A DNA stretch of 64,000 bases from JBHIYN01 sp041984235 (GTDB lineage Bacteria > Pseudomonadota > Gammaproteobacteria > Ga0077536), in NCBI GenBank assembly GCA_041984235.1, contig JBHIYN010000007.1, positions 62,001 through 126,000 of the forward strand, read 5' to 3'. This document shows positions 8,688 through 17,474 of this stretch, piece by piece. The notes beneath the pieces are model-generated. The model saw only the letters and a list, made by a program, of their open reading frames with translations, made no database searches and had not been told where the DNA came from. Made by a program: the position numbers and the translations under genes. Within the stretch, counting starts at the first letter, position 1. Every line of letters starts with the position of its first letter.

Positions 8688-8774
8688 GAAAAAGGGGACA
8701 TGCCACATTTCCAAGTTCCTGATTATCGAGGTTCGATAATCAGGAACTTGGAAATGTGGCATGTCCCCTTTTTC
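8688..8774. repeat. REPIN-like palindromic element, copy A
   Basis: A perfect inverted repeat with 42-bp arms (8688-8729 and 8733-8774) and a 3-nt centre. The outer end carries the AAAAAGGGGACATGCCAC core shared with copies B, C1 and C2. It begins 8 nt beyond the thiolase stop and lies 39 nt upstream of the SDR start. Read on the minus strand the stem ends in five Ts, so it could act as an intrinsic terminator. Mirror-image REP pairs like this are usually mobilised by RAYT transposases; none is encoded in this window. Confidence 0.85.
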
Positions 8775-8782
8775 CACCCGTG

Positions 8783-9976
8783 CTACAGCCGCTCGATGAG
8801 CGTCGCGTTGGCCATGCCGCCCGACTCGCACATGGTAACCAGTCCGCGGCGGCCATTGACTGCTTCCAGCGCGCGCAGCAGGTTGGCAACCAGGCGGCCG
8901 CCCGAGGCGCCGACCGGGTGGCCGAGCGCAATGGCGCCGCCGAACAGGTTGAGCTTGTCCGGGTTGGTGCCGAACTCCTTCTCCCACGCCAAGGGCACCG
9001 AGGCGAAAGCCTCGTTGACCTCGTAGGCGTCGATGTCCTCGGCGGTCACCCGAGCACGGCTCATGAGCTTGCGCGTGGCCGGGATAATGCCGGTCAGCAT
9101 CATCACCGGGTCGTCGCCGGCGACCGCGAAATGCGTGATCGCGGCGCGCGGCTGCAGGCCGAGCCGATGGGCGAACCGCTCCTCGACGATCAGCATGGCG
9201 CTGGCGCCGTCGGTGACCTGGCTGGCGTTGCCGGCGGTCACGCTCCAGCGGATCTGCGGATAGCGCGCGGCCATCTCCTCGTTCTCGAAGGCCGGCTGCA
9301 GGCCGAGCAGCTTGTCCAGGGAGGAATCGGCGCGGATGCCCTCGTCCCGGGCCACCGTGTACATCGATCCGTCCGGCAGGGTCAGGGTAACCGGAACGAT
9401 GTCGCGCGCGGCACCTTCGCGGTCGGCCTCGGCGCGTTCGTGCGAGCGCAGCGCGAAGCGGTCCTGGGTCTCGCGATCGAGCGCCCACTGCGCCGCGATC
9501 AGCTCGGCCGAGATCCCCTGGCGCACCATGCCCTGCGGATAACGGGCGTGGAAGCGGCCGCCCTCGTTGTCCTTGCCCATGCGGTTCACCCGCATCGGCA
9601 CCACGCTCATCATCTCTACCCCGCCCGCGATGACGACGTCGTAGGCACCGGCGATGACGCCCTGCGCGGCGAAATCCATGGCCTGCTGCGCCGAGCCGCA
9701 CTTGCGGTCCAGGGTGACCGCGGGCACCGACTCCGGCAGGCCGGCGGCGAGCACCGCCTGGCGGCCGATGTTGCCGGACTGCTCGGCGACCTGGATCACG
9801 CAGCCGGTGATAACGTCCTCGATCAGGTTCGGATCGATGCCGGTGCGGGCGACCAGCGCCTCGAGCACGTGGGCGTAGAGATCGACCGGGTGCAGCGCGT
9901 GCAGACCGCCGCTCTCGCGCCCGCGCCCGAACGGCGAGCGCACGACGTCGACGATGACCGCGCGGCGTAGGCTCAT
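8783..9976 (-). CDS. Acetyl-CoA acetyltransferase (thiolase)
   Basis: Thiolase (397 aa) catalysing thiolytic cleavage or condensation of beta-ketoacyl-CoA. The acyl-accepting Cys93 lies in DRKCGSAQQ. The C-terminal half has EVNEAFASVPLAW, GGAIALGHPVGASG (active His) and CESGGMANA (second Cys). It overlaps the carboxyltransferase-like gene by 4 nt (ATGA), strongly suggesting that the carboxylation product ends as a beta-ketoacyl-CoA cleaved here. A palindromic repeat abuts its stop codon. Confidence 0.95.
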   Translation of the reverse strand: MSLRRAVIVDVVRSPFGRGRESGGLHALHPVDLYAHVLEALVARTGIDPNLIEDVITGCVIQVAEQSGNIGRQAVLAAGLPESVPAVTLDRKCGSAQQAMDFAAQGVIAGAYDVVIAGGVEMMSVVPMRVNRMGKDNEGGRFHARYPQGMVRQGISAELIAAQWALDRETQDRFALRSHERAEADREGAARDIVPVTLTLPDGSMYTVARDEGIRADSSLDKLLGLQPAFENEEMAARYPQIRWSVTAGNASQVTDGASAMLIVEERFAHRLGLQPRAAITHFAVAGDDPVMMLTGIIPATRKLMSRARVTAEDIDAYEVNEAFASVPLAWEKEFGTNPDKLNLFGGAIALGHPVGASGGRLVANLLRALEAVNGRRGLVTMCESGGMANATLIERL

Positions 9977-11433
9977 CCGGACTTCCTCAACGACAGCTCG
10001 AACTCGGCCGACTTGACCTGCACCACCGGCGAGGTGGCGAGCTTCATCAGCCGCGCGACCTGGTCGAGCTCCGGCGAGGACAGGTAGGGATAGGTGGTCC
10101 TGACCGGTCCGGCCTGCTTCATCTTCTCCAGGCCCTCGCCCGGGACCAGCGCACGCAGGATGAGCTCGTCGTCGTCGTCGGTGCCGTACTCCCTGCGCAG
10201 CTCCTCGATCGACGGCTGCGGCGGCGGGTTGGCGACCACCTCCTTCGCGCGCGGCGAGGCCATGATGACGTCCATGATGTTGGGATCGACCGGGCCGGCA
10301 GGCTCACCGTAGAAGCCGGCGCAGTACTGGATGACCTCGTCCGGGATCGAGCTGTAGCGCTTGCCGGTGATGATGTTGAGCACCGCCTGGGTACCGACCA
10401 GCTGGCTGAACGGGGTCGCCATGCCCGGGTAGCCGAGCTCCCGGCGCACCACCGCGGTCTCCGCCAGCACCTCGTCGAGCTTCTCGCTCATACCGTGCTG
10501 CACGAGCTGCGCCTTGAGCGTGCCGACCATGCCGCCCGGCACCTGGTGCTGGATCGACATCACGTCGTACTCGGCGTATTGGTTGACGAGGAAGCCGGCC
10601 GCTTTGCCGACCTTCTCGAAGTGATCGGCGACCGGTTTGAACAGGCTGGTGTCGAGATCGTGGGTGTGGCCGAGCAGCTCGATGTTGCGGGTCATGATCT
10701 CGACCGACGGCACCGAGGGCCCATTCGCCATCGGCCGCACCGCCGTGTGCAGGATCGTAACGCCGAGGTCGATGGCGTCGAGGTAGGCCTTGGCGGACTG
10801 CCCGAGCAGGTTGTTGGAATGGAACTCGATCGGCTTGCCGCGCGCCTTCTCCCTGATCGCCGGCACCAGCGTCTGCAGGCGCTCCTTCTCCAGCACACCG
10901 GCGGTGTCGTAGAGCAGTATGGTGTCGATGTCGTCGGACGCGGAGAGCTCGTCGGCCTGCTTCGCGTAGTAGGCGTCGGTGTGCACCGGGCTCAGGGTGA
11001 ACATGATGGCGCCCGCGATCTCGGAGCCGAACTCCTTGGCCAGCTTGGCCAGGCGCTTGGTCTTGTCGTTGTTGAACAGGACGTCGTAGATCCAGAAGCT
11101 GCGGCAGCCGTGCACGTTGAGCTGGCGCATCCAGGCATCCATCAGCGCGTCCGGGGTGACGCCGAAGGTGACCGAGGCGTTGGAGCGCATGCCACCGCGG
11201 ATCTTCGTCCGCGGCATCGAGGCGACCAGCAGGTCGAGGCCTTCCCACGGGTTCTCGTGGCAGTACTTGATCAGGCACTCGAACATCGACGAGCCGGTGA
11301 GGTCGATGACACGGTAGCCGGTACGGTCGACCAGCGGCGACACCGGCAGCGCCATGCCGGCCTGCATGCGCATGCCCCACAGGCTCTGCTGGCCGTCGCG
11401 CATGGTCTCGTCCAGGAATTCGATATGGGCCAT
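9973..11433 (-). CDS. Carboxyltransferase-like subunit of a biotin-dependent carboxylase, divergent active site
   Basis: Protein of 486 aa homologous to the carboxyltransferase TIM barrel of pyruvate carboxylase, transcarboxylase 5S and oxaloacetate decarboxylase alpha. FLDETMRDGQQSLWGMRM matches the conserved entry strand, including the metal-binding Asp. Two hallmark sites differ. Where the family has IKDMAG with a carbamylated Lys, this reads LYDTAG (Lys to Tyr). Where it has an H-x-H metal pair (HTHD), this reads FHSNN (second His to Asn). It should therefore accept carboxylate from biotin by altered chemistry or onto a different acceptor. There is no C-terminal biotin domain; that is supplied by the separate carrier gene upstream. 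It is coupled to the thiolase by a 4-nt overlap. Confidence 0.85.
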   Translation of the reverse strand: MAHIEFLDETMRDGQQSLWGMRMQAGMALPVSPLVDRTGYRVIDLTGSSMFECLIKYCHENPWEGLDLLVASMPRTKIRGGMRSNASVTFGVTPDALMDAWMRQLNVHGCRSFWIYDVLFNNDKTKRLAKLAKEFGSEIAGAIMFTLSPVHTDAYYAKQADELSASDDIDTILLYDTAGVLEKERLQTLVPAIREKARGKPIEFHSNNLLGQSAKAYLDAIDLGVTILHTAVRPMANGPSVPSVEIMTRNIELLGHTHDLDTSLFKPVADHFEKVGKAAGFLVNQYAEYDVMSIQHQVPGGMVGTLKAQLVQHGMSEKLDEVLAETAVVRRELGYPGMATPFSQLVGTQAVLNIITGKRYSSIPDEVIQYCAGFYGEPAGPVDPNIMDVIMASPRAKEVVANPPPQPSIEELRREYGTDDDDELILRALVPGEGLEKMKQAGPVRTTYPYLSSPELDQVARLMKLATSPVVQVKSAEFELSLRKSG

Positions 11434-11587
11434 GGTGCGGTCTACTCCTATTGTGCGGTCGGGCTCAGATCCGGGCTGCTGCGTTTGCCAGCCGGCGCGA
11501 GCCCGGTGCTCGAAATCTTCGTTTGTTCCTGCTTGAGCTGCGCTTTCCGTGCGCCGCCAGCGCGCAAGCTGCGTGCGCTCGTGAGCA

Positions 11588-12961
11588 TCATTCCGGCGCC
11601 CTGTCGGCGAACGCCGGCAACAGGTCCTGCTCCAGCCAGCGCGTGTGGAAGCGGTTGTCGCGGAAATCCTCGTGCGCGCAGATCGCGCGCAGCAGCGGCA
11701 GGTTGGTGGTCAGCCCCTCGATCTCGAACGTCTCCAGCGCGTGCGCCAGGCGTTCGACGCAGGCCGGGCGATCGGCGGCAGTGACGATCAGCTTGCCGAT
11801 CATGGAATCGTAGAAGGGCGGCACCAGGTAGCCGTCCTCGCAGTGGCTGTCGACGCGGATGCCGGCGCCGCACGGTGGCGACCAGCGGCGGATGCGGCCG
11901 GGGCTGGGACGGAAGTCGTGCGCCGCATCCTCCGCGTTGATGCGGCATTCGATGGCGTGTCGGTTGAGCCGGATCTGGTCCTGCCGTGGCAGCGCGCCGG
12001 GCTCGCCACCGGCGATACGGAACTGGGTCTGCACCAGGTCGAAGCCGGTCGCCTGCTCGCTGACCGGGTGCTCGACCTGGATACGCGTGTTGACCTCGAT
12101 GAAGTAGAACGCCTGGCGGTTGACGTCGTAGAGAAACTCGACGGTGCCGGCATTGCGGTACTTGAGGTCGGACAGCAGCTTGACCGCGGCGGCGTGCAGT
12201 TCCTTGCGCAGCGCGTCCGGCATCAGCGCGCACGGCGCCTCTTCGACCACCTTCTGGTAGCGCCGCTGCACCGAGCAGTCGCGCTCGCCGTAGTGCACCA
12301 CGCGCCCGGCGCCGTCACCGGCGGCCTGCACCTCGACGTGACGTGCGTTCTCGACGTAGCGCTCCATGTACAGCGTGCCGTCGCCGAACGCCTCCAGCGC
12401 CTCGTGGCTGGCCTTGTCGAACGACTCGCCGATGGTCTTCTCGTCGCGGGCAACGAACATGCCGCGCCCGCCACCGCCGGCCGAGGCCTTCATCACCACC
12501 GGGTAGCCGAGCTCACCCGCCGCCTTGCGCGCGGCGCTGGCATCGGCGATGTGATCGGTGCCGGGAACCAGCGGCACGCCGGCCTGCTCGGCGATGGCGC
12601 GCGCGCGCAGCTTGTCACCAAGGGCATCGATGACGTCCGCGTCCGGACCGACGAAGACGATGCCGTGCTCGTCGCACAGCCGCGCCAGCGGCGCGCGTTC
12701 AGAGAGGAAGCCGTAACCGGGATGCAGCGCGTCGCAGCCGGTGGCGAGGGCCGCGTGCACGACCCGGGCAGGGTCGAGATAGCTCTCCTTCGACGCCGCC
12801 GGACCCAGCACCACGGTACGGTCGGCGAGACGCGCCGCGGCCGAGTCCCGGTCGGCGGCCGACACCGCCTGCACCGCTTCGATGCCGAGCGCGTGCGCCG
12901 CCCGGATGATGCGCACGGCGATCTCGCCGCGGTTGGCGACCAGCACCCGCTTGATCGTCAT
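11588..12961 (-). CDS. Biotin carboxylase subunit
   Basis: ATP-grasp biotin carboxylase (457 aa, the usual AccC length). KRVLVANRGEIAVRIIRA is the N-terminal signature, with KASAGGGGRGM as the glycine-rich ATP loop, YGERDCSVQRRYQK, and FIEVNTRIQVEHPVSE as the catalytic Glu/Arg block. It uses ATP and bicarbonate to carboxylate the biotin on the carrier protein encoded just upstream. It lies in the carboxylase/phosphotransferase cluster rather than beside accB/accD, so it is probably dedicated to this pathway and not to fatty-acid synthesis. A 154-nt gap separates it from the carboxyltransferase-like gene. Confidence 0.96.
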   Translation of the reverse strand: MTIKRVLVANRGEIAVRIIRAAHALGIEAVQAVSAADRDSAAARLADRTVVLGPAASKESYLDPARVVHAALATGCDALHPGYGFLSERAPLARLCDEHGIVFVGPDADVIDALGDKLRARAIAEQAGVPLVPGTDHIADASAARKAAGELGYPVVMKASAGGGGRGMFVARDEKTIGESFDKASHEALEAFGDGTLYMERYVENARHVEVQAAGDGAGRVVHYGERDCSVQRRYQKVVEEAPCALMPDALRKELHAAAVKLLSDLKYRNAGTVEFLYDVNRQAFYFIEVNTRIQVEHPVSEQATGFDLVQTQFRIAGGEPGALPRQDQIRLNRHAIECRINAEDAAHDFRPSPGRIRRWSPPCGAGIRVDSHCEDGYLVPPFYDSMIGKLIVTAADRPACVERLAHALETFEIEGLTTNLPLLRAICAHEDFRDNRFHTRWLEQDLLPAFADRAPE

Positions 12962-13002
12962 GCCGCTCCCGCCCCTAGAAAATTCCGCATGTCCACTAAA
13001 AG

Positions 13003-13503
13003 CTAGGCGGTCGGCTCGATGATCACGAGCGCCTGCTCGTACTCGACCATCTGGCCGTCACCGACCAGTACTTCGCGCACCACGCCGTCGACGCCGGCCT
13101 TGACCGGGGTGAACAGCTTCATCACCTCGATCAGGCAGACCTCGGTGTCGGCGCTGATCTTCTGGCCCACCTCCACGTACGGCGGCGCACCGGGCTTCGG
13201 CGCGCGGTAGAAGGTACCGAGGTTGGGTGCGCGCACCGCGACCATGCCGTCGGGGATGACGACGTCGTGCGCGAACACCGCCGGCGTCACCTCGGGTACC
13301 GCTGCAGCGGCCGCCGCGGGTGCCTCGCCGGCGGGCGCGGGCGCCGCAGCCGGCGCCGCTGTCGCCGCGGAGGGTGCGCGGGCGTTGGGGTCGTTGGACA
13401 GGAAGATCTCGATCTCCCCGCTCTTCAGGTGCATCTCCTCCCAGTCCGAGCGGTTGAACAGCTCGACCAGGTTCTCGATGTCCTCAGCGCTGTGCTTGCT
13501 CAT
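13003..13503 (-). CDS. Biotin carboxyl carrier protein
   Basis: AccB-type carrier (166 aa). The N-terminal helix (EDIENLVELFNRSDWEEMHL) is followed by an Ala/Pro-rich swinging linker (about residues 42-75) and a C-terminal biotinyl domain in which EVMKL places the biotinylated lysine at K129. ATG 13503 (MSKHSAED) is chosen over the longer frame, which overlaps the dikinase gene. Its dedicated biotin carboxylase lies 41 nt downstream. Confidence 0.94.
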   Translation of the reverse strand: MSKHSAEDIENLVELFNRSDWEEMHLKSGEIEIFLSNDPNARAPSAATAAPAAAPAPAGEAPAAAAAAVPEVTPAVFAHDVVIPDGMVAVRAPNLGTFYRAPKPGAPPYVEVGQKISADTEVCLIEVMKLFTPVKAGVDGVVREVLVGDGQMVEYEQALVIIEPTA

Positions 13504-13546
13504 GGCAGCGGTCCCTTGGCATTCGTTGAAAGTGGTTGCATAACGC

Positions 13547-15286
13547 TCATGCGTCGTCCCCGCGCGAGGCGGCGAGCGCGGCCAGCATGACCGGCAGAGG
13601 ATGGCGCGCGACGATGGTGCTGACGCCGGCAGCGAGGGCGGCGGCGACGCCGGCGTCGGACTCGATGGCGCCGCCGCGCACGCTGTCGTGCCCGGCAAGC
13701 AGCGCGGGCAGGCGTTGCGGGTCCTCGGCGCCCTCGACGTGGTCGAGGTCGAACGCGCCGTCGTCCGTGTCGGTGACCGTGATCGGGCAGCGTTCCGCCG
13801 CCCATTGCGTCAGCTGTGCGAGCAGCGGGTCGTCGGTCTCGCTGGGGCTGACGACTTCGAGCAGCCCGGCATGCACGGCGCCGCCGTTGGCGTCGACGGT
13901 GACCTCGCGCCCGGCCAGCGCGGTCACGCTGCCCTCGCCGCAGCCGACCAGGCAGGGCACGCCCAGCGCACGGCCGACGACCGCCGCGTGCGAGGTCGAG
14001 CCGCCCTGCTCGGTAAGCACGGCACTGGCGGCGATCATGCCGTGCACGTCCTCGGGGCTGGTGGTGGCGCGTGCGAGCACCACCGCTTCGCCGGCCTCGT
14101 GGCGGCGCTCGGCCTCGTCGGAATCGGTGACCACCACGCCGGCACCGACGCCCTGGCAGGCGATCTCGCCGCGCGCCAGGATCTCGGCGCCGTCGGTCGC
14201 ACCCTCGACCAGGCGCGGTTTGAGCAGGCTGCGCACCTGCTCGGCGCTGACCCGCGCGAGCGCGGTGGCGGCCTCGATGCGGCCTTCGTTGACCATGTCC
14301 ACGGCAAAGCGCACGGCGGCCGCCGGAGCGCGCTTGGCCGCACGCGACTGCAGCAGGAACAGCTCGCCGCGCTGCACCGTGAACTCGATGTCCTGCACGT
14401 CGCCGTTCTCGCGCTCCAGCGTTTGCGCAGCGGCGATCAGGGCATCGTGCACCTCGGGCAGCGCCTCGCGCAGCGACGACAGCGGCTCCGGGGTGAACTT
14501 GCCGGAGACTACGTCCTCGCCCTGCGCGCGGTGCAGGTACTCGCCGTAGGGCTCGGGATCGCCGTGCAGGGGATTGCGGCTGAACAGCACGCCGGTGCCC
14601 GAGCGATCGTCGAGGTTGCCGAACACCATCGCCTGCACGGTAACCGCGGTGCCGAGGCTGTCGGGAATGTCGTGATGCTTGCGGTAGCGCTTCGCGCGCC
14701 GCGAGTTCCACGACGCGAATACCGCCTCGACCGCGGCATGCAGCTGCTCGCGCGCGGTAGCGGGTACCTGCAGGCCCTGGCCCTCGATCGCCTCGACCAT
14801 GGCGCGCGGATCGCCCGCGCTGCTCTCCGGCAGCGTCGCCTTGAGCACGATGCCGGCATACAGCTCGAGGAAGCGCCGGTGGGTATCGCGCGCGAAGCCG
14901 GCGTCACCGGACTCGGCCGCGAGCGCGGCCTCGGTGGCGTCGTTGATACCGAGATTGAGGACCGTGTCCATCATGCCCGGCATCGAGATCGCCGCGCCCG
15001 AGCGCACCGATACCAGCAGCGGCTTGTCGCCATCGCCCAGGGTGCGTCCGGTCTGCGCTTCCAGCCAGGCGACCGCAGCGCCGATCTGATCCTCCAGGCC
15101 GTCCGGGAAATGGCCCTGGTCGAGGTAGGCGCGGCAGGCGTCGGTCGTGATCACCACCGCCGGCGGTACCGGCAGGCCGAGTGCCAGCATGCGTGCGACC
15201 GACCACGCCTTGCCGCCGATCTGCTCACGCGGCGGCAGCGCACTGCCGTCCAGCGCGAGGACGAATTCCCCGAGCGCTTGCGCCAT
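13547..15286 (-). CDS. Truncated PPDK-like protein: ATP-grasp plus phospho-His swivel domain
   Basis: Protein of 579 aa matching only the N-terminal and central parts of pyruvate phosphate dikinase. The ATP-grasp shows GGKAWSVARML and the diagnostic SVRSGAAISMPGMMDTVLN (about residues 85-105). The swivel domain has GGSTSHAAVVGRA with the phosphorylated His at about residue 433. The C-terminal PEP/pyruvate-binding barrel of full-length PPDK (~870-900 aa) is absent. It should split ATP and carry a phosphoryl group on His, but the acceptor must be bound by a partner, as in phenylphosphate synthase. It sits directly upstream of the biotin carrier gene and downstream of three proteins likely to form the same complex. 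ATG 15286 gives MAQALGEF. Confidence 0.88.
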   Translation of the reverse strand: MAQALGEFVLALDGSALPPREQIGGKAWSVARMLALGLPVPPAVVITTDACRAYLDQGHFPDGLEDQIGAAVAWLEAQTGRTLGDGDKPLLVSVRSGAAISMPGMMDTVLNLGINDATEAALAAESGDAGFARDTHRRFLELYAGIVLKATLPESSAGDPRAMVEAIEGQGLQVPATAREQLHAAVEAVFASWNSRRAKRYRKHHDIPDSLGTAVTVQAMVFGNLDDRSGTGVLFSRNPLHGDPEPYGEYLHRAQGEDVVSGKFTPEPLSSLREALPEVHDALIAAAQTLERENGDVQDIEFTVQRGELFLLQSRAAKRAPAAAVRFAVDMVNEGRIEAATALARVSAEQVRSLLKPRLVEGATDGAEILARGEIACQGVGAGVVVTDSDEAERRHEAGEAVVLARATTSPEDVHGMIAASAVLTEQGGSTSHAAVVGRALGVPCLVGCGEGSVTALAGREVTVDANGGAVHAGLLEVVSPSETDDPLLAQLTQWAAERCPITVTDTDDGAFDLDHVEGAEDPQRLPALLAGHDSVRGGAIESDAGVAAALAAGVSTIVARHPLPVMLAALAASRGDDA

Positions 15287-15294
15287 CGGCAGCC

Positions 15295-15897
15295 CTACTC
15301 CTCGCGCTCGCGGCCAAGCACCCGCAGGATGTCCTCGTGCAGCTCGAACCACACCGTGTGGTAGCTGTCGAGGGTGGCGTCGGAGACCCACTTGGCCTCG
15401 CCGTCCTCGGCCTTCTCCAGCGCCGCCTCGAGCTTGGCCAGGTAGTGCGCGAAGCGCGGCACGTTGACGGCGAAACGCTTCAGGATCGGCTCGACCTTCT
15501 CGTGCACCTGGCCGAGGCGGTCGATGACCTTGTCGTCGTAATCGGGATCGGAATGATCGTTGGCGATCTTCTCGCCGCCGACGCTCATGGTCTGCCAGTC
15601 GGTGATGACCTGCTTGAGCTCGTTGTTGACGATCTCGAAGCGCTCGTGCGCCGCGCGGAACTCCGCGTCCTCGCGCGCCGCGGCGTAGAACCGCGAGTAC
15701 TGCGCATCGACGATCATGCGCCCGGCCGGGGTCAGCAGGAACTTGTCCTCGACCTGCGCGACCCGTCCGCCGGCAACGGCGGCCTCCAGCAGACCGTCGA
15801 CCGCGGCCGCGTCCAGCCCGGCCAGGTCGGCGATGGCGTCCCGCCCGCCGTGCTTCTTCACGGCGATGCCGTGCAGTACCAGATGTGATTCGTTCAT
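15295..15897 (-). CDS. Conserved protein of unknown function, winged-helix-like N-terminus
   Basis: Protein of 200 aa. Residues ~5-65 (VLHGIAVKKHGG ... KFLLTPAGR) look like a winged helix with LTPAGR as the wing-edge strand. The rest is helical and charged, with VITDWQ, NDHSDPDYDD and SYHTVWFELHEDIL near the C-terminus. From memory, similar modules occur linked to truncated PPDK-like proteins in other bacteria; I cannot verify this here. It ends 8 nt before the PPDK-like start and overlaps the 526-aa gene by 4 nt, so a subunit or assembly factor of that phosphotransferase is more likely than a transcription factor (inference). Confidence 0.75.
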   Translation of the reverse strand: MNESHLVLHGIAVKKHGGRDAIADLAGLDAAAVDGLLEAAVAGGRVAQVEDKFLLTPAGRMIVDAQYSRFYAAAREDAEFRAAHERFEIVNNELKQVITDWQTMSVGGEKIANDHSDPDYDDKVIDRLGQVHEKVEPILKRFAVNVPRFAHYLAKLEAALEKAEDGEAKWVSDATLDSYHTVWFELHEDILRVLGREREE

Positions 15898-17474
15898 CGG
15901 ATCTCCCCCGGGCGTTCAGCCGCGCGCAGGGCCTCGATGTCGGCCGTGCTGAGCCCCGCCCCCTTGTCTTTCAGTCGCCGCGAATGTTCCTGCTCCAGGC
16001 GGTATAGCGCGTCGGCGCGCTCGTCGCCGGCGTTGTACTTCAGCCAGGTTTCGCACAGGTGCCGGTACGGCGCCGCGCAGGCCCGCGGCGTGAACGCCCG
16101 GGCGCGCTCATTGTACTCATCCAGCGTGAGCACGCCCTGGCTGGTGGTGTAGCGGTCCTGCTTGGGCGCCAGGCGGCTGCTGCCGGGCCGCAGCGGGCCG
16201 ACCGTGCGGGTGAATTCGGCCCCGTCCAGCACCGCGTAGGGAATGTGGCTGTACATGCGGGTGGGCTGGTCGGAGTGCATCATCATGCTGTAGCCGGAGA
16301 GGCGCTGGCTGGGATTGGTCAGGGTGCCGACCAGCTCGCCGAGGAAGGCGTTGGCGTACTCGTCGTTGAGCAGCGGGCGGAAGCGCTCGGCGCGCTCGTC
16401 GATCAGCATCCAGTCCTCGACCGCGTAGCAGCCGGCGACGTGGGCGATGTCCTTGGCGATCGCGAAGTAGGTGATGGCGCCGGCGTCGATCATCTGGTCG
16501 CGCGACCACGAGGCGATCCGCTTCCACAGCTTCGCGGTGGCGTCCTTGACCTGGCCGGTGAGCTCGCTGAAGGCGTTGGTGAGGGCATCGCGCGAGTCCA
16601 TCGCGAGCGGCAGGTAACCCTCGGTGAGCGAGTCCGAGGTGTACAGGCCGACGCCGACCACGTGGTGCGATTTGAACTCGGGCTCGGATTCGAACGAGCC
16701 CCAGTCGTCCATCAGGTAGATGTGGCAGCCCTCCACCGCCATCGGCACGGTGAGGTTGTTGTAGGGCACGCCGCGGGCGACGTCGTCCAGCCAGGGGAAA
16801 TCCGACTCCGAGAGATCCATGTAGTCGCGCACGATCATCTCGCGCGCCCCGGAAAGCCGGTACGGTCCCGAGTTGTGCAGGCTGATGCGCGATTCGCAGG
16901 AAATGAGAAACCCGTACTGCGAGGCCGCCGCCATGAAGGCCTGTGCCGCGTTGTGCAGGGCATCGCCCTGGCGGCACTCGTACATGTCGGCGTGGAACAC
17001 CTGCAGGCGGCGCTCGGGCAGGATCTGCGCGCGATGGCCATAGCTCGAGTTGGTCAGGTGGCCGTCGTTGCGGTGCCAGCCGAGCTGGAAGCGCTTCCAG
17101 AAATCCATCACGTCGATGAGGTCGTCGAGTGCGTCCTCGGGGCGCAGCAGGCCGAGGTTGATCAGGTACTCGCGCCCGAGCAGGTAGAACGACGGCAGCC
17201 CCCAGCCCATCGCCGGGTTGGCGCACTTGATGCCCATGTTGCGCATGCGATCGCCGATTTCCTCGGCCGGCAGGTGGGCGTCGACCTTGCGCACAAGCTC
17301 GGGGTAACGGTAGAAGGCCATGAAGTAGCTGAGCAGCATGTAGGGCGAGACCGGGAACAGCTTCGACTCCTGCACGGTGCGCGTCACGCACAGCCAGTAG
17401 GACTCGTCGGAGAGCTGCTGGATGAGCGCGTTGGTCTCGAGCAGCTGCGGGTAGCTGATACGCGCGCTGCTCAT
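15894..17474 (-). CDS. Large protein of unknown function in the phosphotransferase operon
   Basis: I do not recognise this 526-aa protein. It is soluble-looking, without signal peptide or clear membrane segment, and rich in Trp, Tyr, His and Met. Notable stretches are MGWGLPSFYLLGREYL, GWHRNDGHLTNSSYG, YNNLTVPMAVEGCHIYLMDD and MMMHSDQPTRMYSH. It shows no P-loop and no Cys cluster. The ATG at 17474 overlaps the stop of the phospho-His subunit gene (ATGA), and its end overlaps the 200-aa gene, so it is embedded in the operon. By analogy with phenylphosphate synthase and rifampin phosphotransferase, it may be the subunit that binds the substrate to be phosphorylated (inference only). Confidence 0.8.
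   Translation of the reverse strand: MSSARISYPQLLETNALIQQLSDESYWLCVTRTVQESKLFPVSPYMLLSYFMAFYRYPELVRKVDAHLPAEEIGDRMRNMGIKCANPAMGWGLPSFYLLGREYLINLGLLRPEDALDDLIDVMDFWKRFQLGWHRNDGHLTNSSYGHRAQILPERRLQVFHADMYECRQGDALHNAAQAFMAAASQYGFLISCESRISLHNSGPYRLSGAREMIVRDYMDLSESDFPWLDDVARGVPYNNLTVPMAVEGCHIYLMDDWGSFESEPEFKSHHVVGVGLYTSDSLTEGYLPLAMDSRDALTNAFSELTGQVKDATAKLWKRIASWSRDQMIDAGAITYFAIAKDIAHVAGCYAVEDWMLIDERAERFRPLLNDEYANAFLGELVGTLTNPSQRLSGYSMMMHSDQPTRMYSHIPYAVLDGAEFTRTVGPLRPGSSRLAPKQDRYTTSQGVLTLDEYNERARAFTPRACAAPYRHLCETWLKYNAGDERADALYRLEQEHSRRLKDKGAGLSTADIEALRAAERPGEIR

Noticed and set aside
8688..8774. Plain rho-independent terminator
   Set aside because: It may terminate transcription, but 42-bp perfect arms and shared sequence with three other copies make it a repeat family member first.
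11588..13503. Housekeeping acetyl-CoA carboxylase accB-accC
   Set aside because: The pair sits between a pyruvate-carboxylase-type carboxyltransferase and a PPDK-like gene, not with accA/accD, and gene order and neighbours fit a dedicated pathway.
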